Positions 8,387 to 16,724 of a stretch of 64,000 nucleotides of DNA are shown in pieces. The position numbers and the translations under genes were made by a program. How positions within the stretch are numbered: position 1 is the first letter of the stretch; each line of letters starts with the position of its first letter. The DNA comes from SAR324 cluster bacterium. GTDB taxonomy: Bacteria > SAR324 > XYD2-FULL-50-16. The stretch is from contig JANQGX010000074.1 of NCBI GenBank assembly GCA_028282885.1, forward strand, positions 31,732 to 95,731. The letters are read 5' to 3'. The notes below the pieces were generated by a model. It saw nothing but the letters and a program-made list of their open reading frames with translations. It was not told the origin of the DNA and did no database searches.

Positions 8387-10132
8387 TTATAAATCGTTTT
8401 CGGATACTGTCATTCTCAACATTTCTTCGACAGTGGTTACACCGCTTATAACCTTGTTGGCGCAGTCTGATTTAATCCCCTTCATGCCCTGCTCAGATGC
8501 TATTTTTCTGATAACCGTGGCATCGGCTATTTTATTGATGGATTTTCGGATCTTATCATCCATCATTAATAATTCGAATATACCAACTCGACCCTGGTAA
8601 CCGGTATTCAAACATTGTGCACAACCGTTCCCTTTCCACAAAACTCCGGCAAAAGAATCCTGATCGGTCTCCTGGTCGAGTTCCAGCTCCACCACCTCCT
8701 CCCAGGATACCGGGTAGGATTCTTTGCAATTGGGGCAGATTCTTCTGACAAGTCTTTGGGCCAGGACGGCAGAGACTGTGCTGCTCACCAGGTAAGGTTC
8801 GATACCCATGTCGATCATCCGAATAATGGTGGATGCGGCATCATTGGTATGAAGGGTACTAAGTACCAGATGCCCGGTTAAGGAGGATTGAATGGCAATT
8901 TGCGCAGTCTCGGAATCCCGCATCTCACCTATCATTATGACATCAGGATCCTGGCGAAGCATGGCTCGAAGTCCCTTGGAAAAGGTAACCCCGGTTTTTT
9001 CGTTAACCTGCATCTGGCCGTATTTGGCGATTCTGTATTCAACGGGATCCTCAATTGTAACGATATTCTTCCTTTCTGCATTGATCCGGTTAAGGGCCGA
9101 ATAGAGTGTGGTTGTCTTCCCCGAACCCGTCGGTCCCGTGACCAAAACAATTCCATGTGGCTGGTGGACTAGTGATTCCATCTTCTCGGCCATTTTAGGA
9201 GGCATCCCGAGATCTTTCAGGGCAATAATCCCCTGGCTTTGGTTTAATAACCTCAAAACTGCCTGTTCGCCGTGAACCGTTGGAATAATGGAAACCCGGA
9301 TATCGATTTTTTTCCCTGCCATCAAAATCATGGTCCTCCCGTCCTGGGGCTGGCTTTTAGTGGAGATGTCAAGGCTTGCCATGACTTTGACCCTGTTCAC
9401 CAGGGGGATATGGGCTTGTTTCGGAACCCTCGCGATATAGTGAAGCACGCCATCGATTCTGTTTCTCACAACGGTATCTTTCGGACCCGGATCGATGTGA
9501 ATATCCGAGCTGCTATCCTTTACCGACTGAAAAATAATCGAGTTCATTAACTTTTTAATAGGCTCTTCATCTTCGGCATCCAGCAGGTCTTCCGTTTCCT
9601 CTGAGGAAAAATGATCCAGGTAATTGAGATCAGCATCATCCACAAGCACTTCGGCTGCCTCTTCGGCGGAGCCGGTACTTCGGTCATATCCTTGATTGAT
9701 AGCTGCCAGGATATTGTCCTCGGTTGTCAGAACCAGGGAGTATTCATATTGTCCCAAAACTCTGGCTGCTTCCTCATACGCAGATTCGGGCCAGGGAGAA
9801 ACAATAGCGAAAACAAGTTGATTTGCGGTGTAGTCGTAGGGGTAAAAAAGATGCCTTTTGGCAAACCGGATAGGAACCAGGGAGGTAAATGTTTCCTGGT
9901 AATCCGGTGATAACATTTCCAGGGTTTCCACATACTCAAGACCGATAACCGCTGCCAGGGATTTTTGATACTGTTCATCCTTTATCAATCCTTGATTGAT
10001 CAGTTGCTCTCTGAAGGTAGTCTCCTTGGTCATCGCCTGATGCCAATTTTCGGTCAGGTTTTCCTTTAGTTCCGGATCAGGTCCGCTTAAACGATTGATC
10101 AATTGCTGATTCAGTGAGGAGGGGTGGGCCAT
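8387..10132 (-). CDS. gspE: Type II secretion / type IV pilus assembly ATPase (GspE/PilB family)
   Basis: A 581-residue hexameric secretion ATPase. An N-terminal MshEN-like domain (about 40-150) is followed by the N2 domain (about 190-300) and the RecA-like motor. Walker A is GPTGSGKT at 333-340, the Asp box is near 361, and the Walker B region reads IGEMRD at 401-406, where most relatives have GEIRD. The His box is LTGHLVLSTLHTNDA and the tetracysteine zinc motif is CPNC...CAQC. Such enzymes drive assembly of pseudopilins or pilins at the cytoplasmic face. Three pseudopilin genes lie 5 kb away on the same strand, so a type II-like system is likely; PilB remains possible. Confidence 0.87.
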   Translation of the reverse strand: MAHPSSLNQQLINRLSGPDPELKENLTENWHQAMTKETTFREQLINQGLIKDEQYQKSLAAVIGLEYVETLEMLSPDYQETFTSLVPIRFAKRHLFYPYDYTANQLVFAIVSPWPESAYEEAARVLGQYEYSLVLTTEDNILAAINQGYDRSTGSAEEAAEVLVDDADLNYLDHFSSEETEDLLDAEDEEPIKKLMNSIIFQSVKDSSSDIHIDPGPKDTVVRNRIDGVLHYIARVPKQAHIPLVNRVKVMASLDISTKSQPQDGRTMILMAGKKIDIRVSIIPTVHGEQAVLRLLNQSQGIIALKDLGMPPKMAEKMESLVHQPHGIVLVTGPTGSGKTTTLYSALNRINAERKNIVTIEDPVEYRIAKYGQMQVNEKTGVTFSKGLRAMLRQDPDVIMIGEMRDSETAQIAIQSSLTGHLVLSTLHTNDAASTIIRMIDMGIEPYLVSSTVSAVLAQRLVRRICPNCKESYPVSWEEVVELELDQETDQDSFAGVLWKGNGCAQCLNTGYQGRVGIFELLMMDDKIRKSINKIADATVIRKIASEQGMKGIKSDCANKVISGVTTVEEMLRMTVSENDL

Positions 10133-10152
10133 GTTTTACCTATTTTCATTCA

Positions 10153-10995
10153 TCAAAATGCACGGAATCTTGAGTAGCGATTCTTTTTCCTTTGTTTTTT
10201 TAGTTTCTTTTTTAACTCCGATTTCCCGAGCTTATCTTTTTGAAAATCGATCAGTTTGTGCAGGGTGTCGATTCCCCTGGATTCAAGCTGGTTCAGAAAT
10301 ATATTCAGAAAAAAGTGAGTAGCCAGTGCATCAGGCATTGCGCGGTGACGATCCTTGATCGGATAATCGAAATAAAGGGATAGTCCGTTGATGCCCCTTG
10401 CCTTTACATCAGGCAGTAACTTTCTGGCGATCCTGTAAGTACAGATATCGGTTTGATTTTTAAAACCTTCGATTTTTAGTCGACGAATCTCTGAATTGAT
10501 GAAACAGAAATCAAACAAGGAGTTATGAGCAACAAAGATTCCGTTATCAACGAAATCTATGTAGGAAGATAGCACTTCTTCGATGGGAGGGGAATCGTTA
10601 ACGGTTGAATTTGTTATTTTAGTCAGTTTGGCAATCTGCTTGGAGATATTTCGATGAGGATTGACCAGTGTTTCAAACCGATCAAGAATATCTCCGTTTC
10701 GGGCCTTAAGCGCCGCGATCTCAATTATTCTGTCTTTACCTCTGATAGATCCTGTTGTTTCGATGTCGGTGATAACGAAAGTTACTTCTTTTAGGGGTTT
10801 ATCATCTATCAGGTCACCGATGGGAACACATTTCCATCGGTTATCCGAACAGTCAACAAATCGTTTGTCAATAGAGAGGAGCTCGCGAAGGGAGCCCATT
10901 TCCTGTCTTGATGTAATTCCTAATGCGTGTCTGATTTGGTTTTCGGTTATTGTACCTTCAAATCTATGAAGAAGTTGAAAAACGGCCTCTATCAA
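10153..10995 (-). CDS. DnaQ/PolC-epsilon-like 3'-5' exonuclease
   Basis: A 280-residue protein whose central DEDDh exonuclease domain (about 70-240) has all catalytic residues: ExoI in ITDIETTG, ExoII in VAHNSLFDF and ExoIII in HRAMPDALAT. The N-terminal 60 residues look like a small helical (winged-helix-like) domain, and the C-terminus is a strongly basic lysine/arginine tail suited to nucleic-acid binding. It could be a polymerase proofreading subunit or a stand-alone repair or RNA exonuclease. The start appears to be TTG at 10995, with AAAGG eight bases upstream. The gspE-type gene follows after 20 bases. Confidence 0.8.
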   Translation of the reverse strand: MIEAVFQLLHRFEGTITENQIRHALGITSRQEMGSLRELLSIDKRFVDCSDNRWKCVPIGDLIDDKPLKEVTFVITDIETTGSIRGKDRIIEIAALKARNGDILDRFETLVNPHRNISKQIAKLTKITNSTVNDSPPIEEVLSSYIDFVDNGIFVAHNSLFDFCFINSEIRRLKIEGFKNQTDICTYRIARKLLPDVKARGINGLSLYFDYPIKDRHRAMPDALATHFFLNIFLNQLESRGIDTLHKLIDFQKDKLGKSELKKKLKKQRKKNRYSRFRAF

Positions 10996-11066
10996 ACCTG
11001 TTACCTTTAATCATTAATAAATCAGCGATTTACCAGTTATATACCGTAGCCATCGCAAGGGAAAAA

Positions 11067-11096
11067 TTGAATATCCGACTTTAAGTCTTGTATACT
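11067..11096 (+). promoter_or_regulatory. Candidate sigma-70 promoter with extended -10
   Basis: TTGAAT at 11067-11072, an 18-base spacer ending in TTG, then TATACT at 11091-11096. Transcription would start near 11103, about 370 bases before the next coding start. That implies a long leader or a separate small RNA. Confidence 0.4.
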
Positions 11097-11151
11097 GTTG
11101 AAAAAAATTTAACGAACAGTAAAATACGATATGCGGTTTTGGTCCCGAATG

Positions 11152-11230
11152 CAAAATCCGTGAAATGTGTATGTTCCACGGCTCTGGTGGCTCTCTTCCC
11201 CTGACGTCCTGTAACAGTATGTCGGGGTTA
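11152..11230 (+). ncRNA. Possible structured leader or small RNA
   Basis: Several short self-complementary elements lie together: CCGTG...CACGG around 11159-11182, CCAC/GTGG just after, and CCCC(T)GAC...GTCGGGG around 11198-11227 enclosing CTGTAACAG. They lie just downstream of a good promoter match at 11067-11096. It resembles no RNA family I know (SRP RNA, tmRNA and RNase P signatures are absent), so this is only a structural hint. Confidence 0.2.
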
Positions 11231-11350
11231 GGCTTCGAAATTTCCTGTTCTTATGGTTCTTCTGCGAGTGAAGAGACAAAAACCTTATTTGACGCAGATG
11301 TTGAACAACTGCAATTCTTTTCACTATAGCTGCAAAAGACGCATATCAAA

Positions 11351-11378
11351 TTGACAAGGACAAAGAACGAACTAATTT
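11351..11378 (+). promoter_or_regulatory. Candidate promoter for the O-antigen-ligase-like gene
   Basis: A consensus -35 TTGACA (11351-11356), a 16-base spacer and TAATTT (11373-11378), about 95 bases before the coding start at 11473. Confidence 0.4.
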
Positions 11379-11472
11379 TATCCGTTTTTCTAATAGCTTT
11401 GACTCATTGCGGGGTAAAGAACCGAACCGTTAAGCAAATTTTCGTATCACCAACCAATTTATACCGTCATCC

Positions 11473-13887
11473 ATGAAAACGCCATCTTTTAATGAACTGA
11501 TCAAATCGAGACTGTTTGCAGCCGGAGCTGTTTTTTTTGGTGTCAACTGCACCTATTCTTATCTGTTTTATCAGGTCAACAGTTTTAAAATATTCCTGAT
11601 ACTTTGTGGTGTCAGCCTGTTAGCCATTTGGAATGATCTTGTTTTTCAAAAGAACACTGATCGGAAGATTCCCTGGAAACAGATCCTGATATCGTCAATT
11701 CCACTATTGGCGACTCTTCCGGGGCTTATTTTATATCAGGGAGCCTACAATTATAATTTCCGCTATGAACTGACCTCGAACCTGGTGTTGATCATTTGGA
11801 TAGCCTATCTTTACCGTCTAGTAAAATCGGACGAAGATCTATCACCTTTCTTCTATCTGATTGGAATAACGATACTTTATGTCGGTGTTTGGGCTTTTTT
11901 GGAGAAACTCGGATTTCATCCGTTGAAATGGGGAGCAGCGCCTGCGAGCAGGGTGAAGTCCACTTTCGGAAACATTAATTATTTCGCCGGATTCCTGGTT
12001 GTGGTGACACCGTTGTTTTTTGCTTTCTCCCTGCCTGATAAACTATCTGATTTTACGTCCATAGCTTCTCTGAAATCCGGATTCCGGAAAAACGGACTTT
12101 TCTATCCTACAGTTTTTCTGGTTGCTGCAATCAGCTTGATTCTGACATTTACCCGGGCGGCACAAGCAGCAACGATTGCGTCCCTGATAATGGTTCTGTT
12201 TTTCTTCGCGTACAGTTCAGTTTCAGAAACCTGGAGGAAGCGCCTGCTCTGGATCTTTTTCTTTGCCACTGTTTTTTCCATTTTGGTACTGGTGCTGTTG
12301 GTGGTGTTTTCCGAAAACCTACCGGTCAATCGTTACACTCGACTTCTCACCCTCCAAGGCTGGGTCAGCCGTTTTTCCGGCTGGATACCTGCACTAAACT
12401 CCATTGAGGCTTCCCCTTGGATCGGATATGGTCTGGGGAGTTCCTACAATCTCTATTTTAGATTCGCCGATCCCAATGCCAGGCTTCTATTTGAGCAGCA
12501 CAGCTACAACCACGTTCATTCCGAACCATTGGAGTATATTCAGGAAGCCGGTATCCTCGGTTTCATAATCTTTCTGGTTTTCTGGATTTACTTGGCAATC
12601 ATTTTACTCAAAACCATTGCTTCCAAGGAGAGTAACCTGTTGCTCAGGAAGCTGGCACTGGGTGTTCTGGGGGGATTTATCGGGTATCATCTACATGGTT
12701 TGTTCTCTGTCGCGCCGCGAATGATGGTGATGAAACTCCCGCTCTTTACCTTGATTGCATTGACTTTCATTATTCAGAAATTAGCAGCTTCGGTGAAAGA
12801 AGAAGAGGTTGAAAGAGGGTTTGTTGAGAGGCTGAAAGCTTTTGCACCCGGTTTGGTGGGCCTGGGATTTCTCTGGATAATATTCTCTCCCTGGCTGATC
12901 GGGCAGTATGAGTATGTAAGCATCCAGAGGCAACGACCGTCGTTGTTGAAAGTGGAGAAGCTGGAAAAGATGGTTGAGCGCTATCAGGATGTCTATGCCC
13001 TGGATTATCTGTCACACCTTCAGATTCAGTACAAGCGGTCGAAACAACTGGAAAAAACCATCAAATATATTGATGAAACCCTTCCGGGTTATAGGGAAAT
13101 TGGCCATTCCAAAACGGTCCTGGCCATCATGCAACGTGATTATGCGAAAGCCAAAATCCTGGGACTTACCTATCAGAATGAGCAGGATCGCTATTATAAG
13201 CCAACCATTTATCTTCTCATGGGATTATCTCTGGATACCGATGACTTTGGCTTGTTTAAATCCCAGTTCCAACTTTTGGTCCGCAACCTGATATTTAAAT
13301 CAAGAGTGTATTACGATCTCGATGCGGACAAGGTTCAAATTCCCATTGAAGAAATGAACACTGCTTTCCAAGTTGTGGAAAACGAGGAAGGCTTGGTGTT
13401 CAGGTGGAACGAGAAGATGATTAGAAATTTTTTCGAAATCGGAAAGAAAACCAGGACAAAAAAATCCTACACCATGAAGGACAAAAACGGTTTCCTTTCT
13501 TACCTTGCTCATCATTTTTCCAATCACCCCTATTTCAAAATTAATGTAAAACCTGAGTACAAAGAGACAGAGTCCGGACAGGTCAGGAAAGAGCTTCAGG
13601 CATATTTTTCCTCTGCCGCTGGGATGCAGAAAGCACTTGCCCAATTGTCAAAAAAGCAAAAATCCCAACTGGCCAGGACTCCGGCAAGCCAACGAAACCA
13701 GGTTATATATCAGCATCGTAAGGAGACTGAGGAGTTAAGAACCAAGTATAAAGCTCAAATGGACAATTCTGCCGCATTTCTGAGGACAAGAGCAGACTGG
13801 GGAAAATATTTAAGAAAACAGAAGTTTACAGGGAACTTCATCAGGGAACTCAGTAATGTTCTGTTTCCGGCTCGGAACAAACGATAG
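11473..13887 (+). CDS. O-antigen ligase/polymerase family membrane protein with long C-terminal domain
   Basis: An 804-residue protein. Residues 1 to about 460 hold some 12-13 membrane segments and the Wzy_C/WaaL signature: a large periplasmic loop followed by HSYNHVHSEPLEYIQEAGIL, with the conserved histidine and the E-x-G motif. Members of this family ligate or polymerise undecaprenyl-linked glycans, for example O-antigen onto lipid A-core. The remaining 340 residues form a soluble, charged, helical domain with TPR-like spacing and a very basic end. This is much longer than in classical WaaL (about 400 residues). No other polysaccharide gene adjoins it, so ligase and polymerase cannot be told apart. 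Confidence 0.75.
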   Translation: MKTPSFNELIKSRLFAAGAVFFGVNCTYSYLFYQVNSFKIFLILCGVSLLAIWNDLVFQKNTDRKIPWKQILISSIPLLATLPGLILYQGAYNYNFRYELTSNLVLIIWIAYLYRLVKSDEDLSPFFYLIGITILYVGVWAFLEKLGFHPLKWGAAPASRVKSTFGNINYFAGFLVVVTPLFFAFSLPDKLSDFTSIASLKSGFRKNGLFYPTVFLVAAISLILTFTRAAQAATIASLIMVLFFFAYSSVSETWRKRLLWIFFFATVFSILVLVLLVVFSENLPVNRYTRLLTLQGWVSRFSGWIPALNSIEASPWIGYGLGSSYNLYFRFADPNARLLFEQHSYNHVHSEPLEYIQEAGILGFIIFLVFWIYLAIILLKTIASKESNLLLRKLALGVLGGFIGYHLHGLFSVAPRMMVMKLPLFTLIALTFIIQKLAASVKEEEVERGFVERLKAFAPGLVGLGFLWIIFSPWLIGQYEYVSIQRQRPSLLKVEKLEKMVERYQDVYALDYLSHLQIQYKRSKQLEKTIKYIDETLPGYREIGHSKTVLAIMQRDYAKAKILGLTYQNEQDRYYKPTIYLLMGLSLDTDDFGLFKSQFQLLVRNLIFKSRVYYDLDADKVQIPIEEMNTAFQVVENEEGLVFRWNEKMIRNFFEIGKKTRTKKSYTMKDKNGFLSYLAHHFSNHPYFKINVKPEYKETESGQVRKELQAYFSSAAGMQKALAQLSKKQKSQLARTPASQRNQVIYQHRKETEELRTKYKAQMDNSAAFLRTRADWGKYLRKQKFTGNFIRELSNVLFPARNKR

Positions 13888-14041
13888 ATCGGTTGCAGGA
13901 AGGAATAATTTGATTGTCTAAAAATCTGCTTTCTGCTCAAATGGATGCAAAAGAAACTGCAGATAACAACCATAAAAGGGATTATTTGTGCATGCCTTTT
14001 TAGCTCGGTTCGGACTAACTCGAAACAGTAATCATCGAGAC

Positions 14042-14824
14042 ATGAAAAAGGAATTCAATCCGGTTTCCAGGAAAATTTTATTGAAACTGCTTTTTCTGAC
14101 GGTATTAGGAGTTGGATTTCATTTCTCCTTATCTGCCCAGACCGTTCCTATCCCCAGTTTCAATGTTCAGGTGGGTCAATCCTCCGACCCTCAGCAGGTG
14201 GCTTCGACACTGCAGGTAATTGTACTGTTGACGGTTTTGACCCTGGCGCCTGCCCTGATCGTCATGACCACCTCCTTTACCCGGATTATCATTGTTCTTT
14301 CATTCTTAAGAAACGCGCTGGGAACCCAACAATCGCCACCTAACCAGGTTTTGGTAGGGTTTGCCCTCTTTCTGACATTTTTTATTATGGCGCCGCTCTG
14401 GTCGAATGTTTATGACCAAGCTCTAAAGCCATATTTCGATAATAAAATGAGTCAGGAAGAGATGATCAGCAGGACAACAGCACCTGTAAAACAATGGATG
14501 CAGCGTTTCACACGTGAAAAGGATCTGGCGCTGTTCGTCCGGGTTGCAAAGATCGATCGACCCAAGAATATTGATGAGGTTCCTATTTGGGTAGTGATGC
14601 CGGCTTTCGTCATCAGCGAACTGAAAACCGCCTTTCAGATGGGATTTATTATTTATATCCCTTTTCTGGTAATCGATATGGTGGTTTCGGCTGTGCTAAT
14701 GTCCATGGGTATGATGATGCTACCGCCTATAATGATCTCACTACCGTTCAAGATTATGCTTTTCGTACTGGTGGATGGTTGGTACCTGATCACCGAATCG
14801 CTTGTCAAAAGCTTCACCGGGTAA
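14042..14824 (+). CDS. fliP: Flagellar type III export gate protein FliP
   Basis: A 260-residue inner-membrane protein of the flagellar export gate (FliP5FliQ4FliR1). The N-terminus has a cleavable hydrophobic signal ending SLSAQ, followed by the conserved TVLTLAPALIVMTTSFTRIIIVLSFLR stretch (only partly listed here), the loop FTREKDLALFV, and C-terminal helices with PFLVIDMVVSAVLMSMGMMM. I use the ATG at 14042. An in-frame GTG at 13988 would add 18 unconserved residues ahead of the signal peptide. fliQ follows after 22 bases, and fliR does not follow as it usually does. Confidence 0.93.
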   Translation: MKKEFNPVSRKILLKLLFLTVLGVGFHFSLSAQTVPIPSFNVQVGQSSDPQQVASTLQVIVLLTVLTLAPALIVMTTSFTRIIIVLSFLRNALGTQQSPPNQVLVGFALFLTFFIMAPLWSNVYDQALKPYFDNKMSQEEMISRTTAPVKQWMQRFTREKDLALFVRVAKIDRPKNIDEVPIWVVMPAFVISELKTAFQMGFIIYIPFLVIDMVVSAVLMSMGMMMLPPIMISLPFKIMLFVLVDGWYLITESLVKSFTG

Positions 14825-14846
14825 ACGGATCAAAGGGAGATAAAAG

Positions 14847-15122
14847 ATGACCCCCGAATTTGTCGTTTCATTTGCTACCGAAGCCATAACGATTGCAACG
14901 AAACTGGCTGCGCCTCTGTTGATCACAGCTTTGGTGCTGGGACTTGTTGTCTCCATATTCCAGGCTGTTACCCAGATTCAGGAGATGACCCTGGCGATAA
15001 TCCCCAAAATGGTGGGAGTGGTGGTTTTGCTGATTCTATTCTTGCCGTGGTTTGTCAGTACGGCGGCCGAGTTCATGGCCAAAACCTTCAGCAGTATTCC
15101 TTTTTACATCGGTCTGGGTTGA
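14847..15122 (+). CDS. fliQ: Flagellar export gate protein FliQ
   Basis: A 91-residue protein with two membrane helices, normal for FliQ (about 89). Signature segments are LAAPLLITALVLGLVVSIFQA and QIQEMTLAIIPKM, the latter holding the family's conserved glutamine/glutamate turn. A good ribosome site (AAAGGGAGA) precedes the ATG. It forms the rod-entry helical gate with FliP and FliR. Only six bases separate its stop from the stop of the convergent gspJ-like gene, so the flagellar transcript must end inside the neighbouring operon. Confidence 0.93.
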   Translation: MTPEFVVSFATEAITIATKLAAPLLITALVLGLVVSIFQAVTQIQEMTLAIIPKMVGVVVLLILFLPWFVSTAAEFMAKTFSSIPFYIGLG

Positions 15123-15128
15123 CCGCTT

Positions 15129-15611
15129 TCATGGTTCGATCCGGCAAAACAGAATTTCCTTTTCGGCTCCGCTGAAGACGGTCCGTAAAAGCAGTCTGTG
15201 GCAGGGCGGATCAGAATCTTCTCTTTTCCAGGAAAACCTGTCGATTCCCTCAATTAGAGCTTGGAAAGCGCCTTTTCCGCTTTTTCTCTCAATTCTCGAT
15301 TTGGTTTGATTCCAACGATATTGAATGCTTTCCCCTGAGTCGTCGTAATCTCCGTCCAGGTTGAGGTCCACCCTGAAGAGCAACTGATCCAGCAAACCAT
15401 CTTCGGATTCGTTTGTAACTTCAGCCTGTTGGTAATCTTCGTCCAATTTTAAGAGAAATATCATCATTTGCTCCCGGAAAGCGGCAGAATCGATGAATCC
15501 AGTCATTGAACGTTTAATACTGCCGAAATTGCTGCTAATTATCCCCCCTGCCAATCCAAGAATGAAAATGGAAATCATGACTTCAATCAGTGAAAATCCC
15601 TTTCTAGTCAT
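15129..15611 (-). CDS. Pseudopilin, GspJ-like
   Basis: A 160-residue prepilin-type protein: short basic leader MTRKG, cleavage before F, then FSLIEVMISIFILGLAGG with the required Glu at mature position 5. The C-terminal part (WNQTKSRIERKSGKG and following) resembles minor pseudopilin GspJ in length and in the 'sequence-xRIxR' beta motif. Minor pseudopilins cap the type II secretion pseudopilus in the inner membrane and periplasm. It is last in a three-gene overlapping run (8-base overlap with the gene before it), and its expected motor is the ATPase at 8387-10132. Confidence 0.7.
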   Translation of the reverse strand: MTRKGFSLIEVMISIFILGLAGGIISSNFGSIKRSMTGFIDSAAFREQMMIFLLKLDEDYQQAEVTNESEDGLLDQLLFRVDLNLDGDYDDSGESIQYRWNQTKSRIERKSGKGAFQALIEGIDRFSWKREDSDPPCHRLLLRTVFSGAEKEILFCRIEP

Positions 15612-16002
15612 AGCTGGTTTTGTAAATTCTCCAGTTCAAAACTTTCCCCTGCCTGGTCCTGGCTGAAAACTTGGCGACTTTCCCATTGGGCTGATCGCTG
15701 GTTTTCCAGTCGACCTGCCAATCCTTTAGATCCCGAGGCGTTTTTATCCGGTTCAATGGCGGGGTATCAGTTCGTATTGCTTCCGGATGAGTATCTTCGG
15801 GAAGGCCTTTCACAGCCTGGTCAACCTCTTCCATGAAATTGATCCAGGGTTCAATATGATGCACGATAAATGGATAATCCAGTCCTTGTCTGATCAGGTC
15901 GCTGCTTAGACCGAGTATAACAGAAAAAAGAATAAGACTGATCATAACTTCAATCAGGGTGATTCCCCTCTTAATAGACCTCACTGGTTCGTATCCTGCC
16001 AT
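15604..16002 (-). CDS. Pseudopilin, GspI-like
   Basis: A 132-residue prepilin-type protein with leader MAGYEPVRSIKRG and the methylation/cleavage segment ITLIEVMISLILFSVILGL (Glu5 present). The rest is a short periplasmic domain (WINFMEEVDQAVKG and following) compatible with the small minor pseudopilin GspI; PilV is an alternative. The ATG at 16002 overlaps the preceding gene by 32 bases. A GTG at 15984 would reduce the overlap and still leave a functional leader. It is translationally coupled to its neighbours and is probably cleaved and methylated by a PilD/GspO peptidase encoded elsewhere. Confidence 0.65.
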   Translation of the reverse strand: MAGYEPVRSIKRGITLIEVMISLILFSVILGLSSDLIRQGLDYPFIVHHIEPWINFMEEVDQAVKGLPEDTHPEAIRTDTPPLNRIKTPRDLKDWQVDWKTSDQPNGKVAKFSARTRQGKVLNWRIYKTSYD

Positions 16003-16432
16003 TGATATTGATGATCAGATTTTGATTTAAGTTTCCGTATTTAAGTGTGACGGTTTTTGGCGAAGTAAACCCGGATCCGGAAAAGTAAATACTGCTTCCT
16101 GCAGAATGCACAATTGAAGAGTCTAATGCCTTCAATCGCCACTCACCCCAACCGCTTCCCTTTCTTTTACGGTACCTGAGTGAAGAAGAGTCCAGTTTCA
16201 GTTGGATCGTGGCGTTCTCAATGATTGCTGACATTCTCAGAAACTGTAGTGTGTTTTCCAAATCAGTTACCGCATTGCTTAACACCTGTTTGTACCATAA
16301 CGGCTTCAAGGAGACATACCCAATTGAGGAAACGACGGAAAGAACACAAAGAGCGGCAAGTAACTCAAACAGGGTTATACCTCTGTGAACCCCATGAGTA
16401 TGAAGGAATCTGTTCATAGGAAGCTTCGCCAT
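15971..16432 (-). CDS. Pseudopilin, GspH-like
   Basis: A 153-residue prepilin-type protein with leader ending GVHRG and segment ITLFELLAALCVLSVVSSIG (Glu5 present). A globular domain follows with LENTLQFLRMSAI, which is the usual GspH/FimT 'A..L...L..AR..AI' helix, and then beta strands (QLKLDSSSLRYR). GspH/FimT is normally the first minor pseudopilin gene, matching its place at the head of this run. ATG codons at 16432 and 16417 are both possible. The 292 bases upstream, back to the mltD-like stop codon, hold no supported gene and presumably carry the promoter. Confidence 0.7.
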   Translation of the reverse strand: MAKLPMNRFLHTHGVHRGITLFELLAALCVLSVVSSIGYVSLKPLWYKQVLSNAVTDLENTLQFLRMSAIIENATIQLKLDSSSLRYRKRKGSGWGEWRLKALDSSIVHSAGSSIYFSGSGFTSPKTVTLKYGNLNQNLIININGRIRTSEVY

Positions 16433-16724
16433 CTTGCTGATTGAAAGTTTGGAAATCTCCCGGTCGATTATCAGCTAGCCAGGCTAAACAATTTCCTTTG
16501 GATAGCATTGTATCTTGTATAAAACAAGTTGGAAAAGTTTTGCCAAAAGAGAAATCGATAGTAAATTGCTGAAGCAAATGAGGTTAAATCGAGGTTTGTT
16601 GTGCTATTACGCTGAATCGGAGTCTAATAATCGTGATCTTGAATGCGGGTCAAGATTGAAACCGCTTTTGGCAGGTCAAAACAAGAAACTGGACGGCAAT
16701 AACCGCTCGACCTCCCAAAGCGCT

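Larger units (their letters stand above)
10996..11472. other. 477-base divergent intergenic region
   Basis: This lies between the divergent exonuclease and O-antigen-ligase-like genes. It holds two candidate plus-strand promoters (11067-11096 and 11351-11378) and a stretch with several short inverted repeats (11152-11230). A minus-strand frame of 71 codons at 11109-11324 has no protein-like features and I do not call it. Confidence 0.5.

Noticed and set aside
11109..11324. Minus-strand 71-codon open frame in the 10996-11472 gap
   Set aside because: Its composition is unlike a protein, no ribosome site is visible, and it overlaps a likely promoter and structured stretch.
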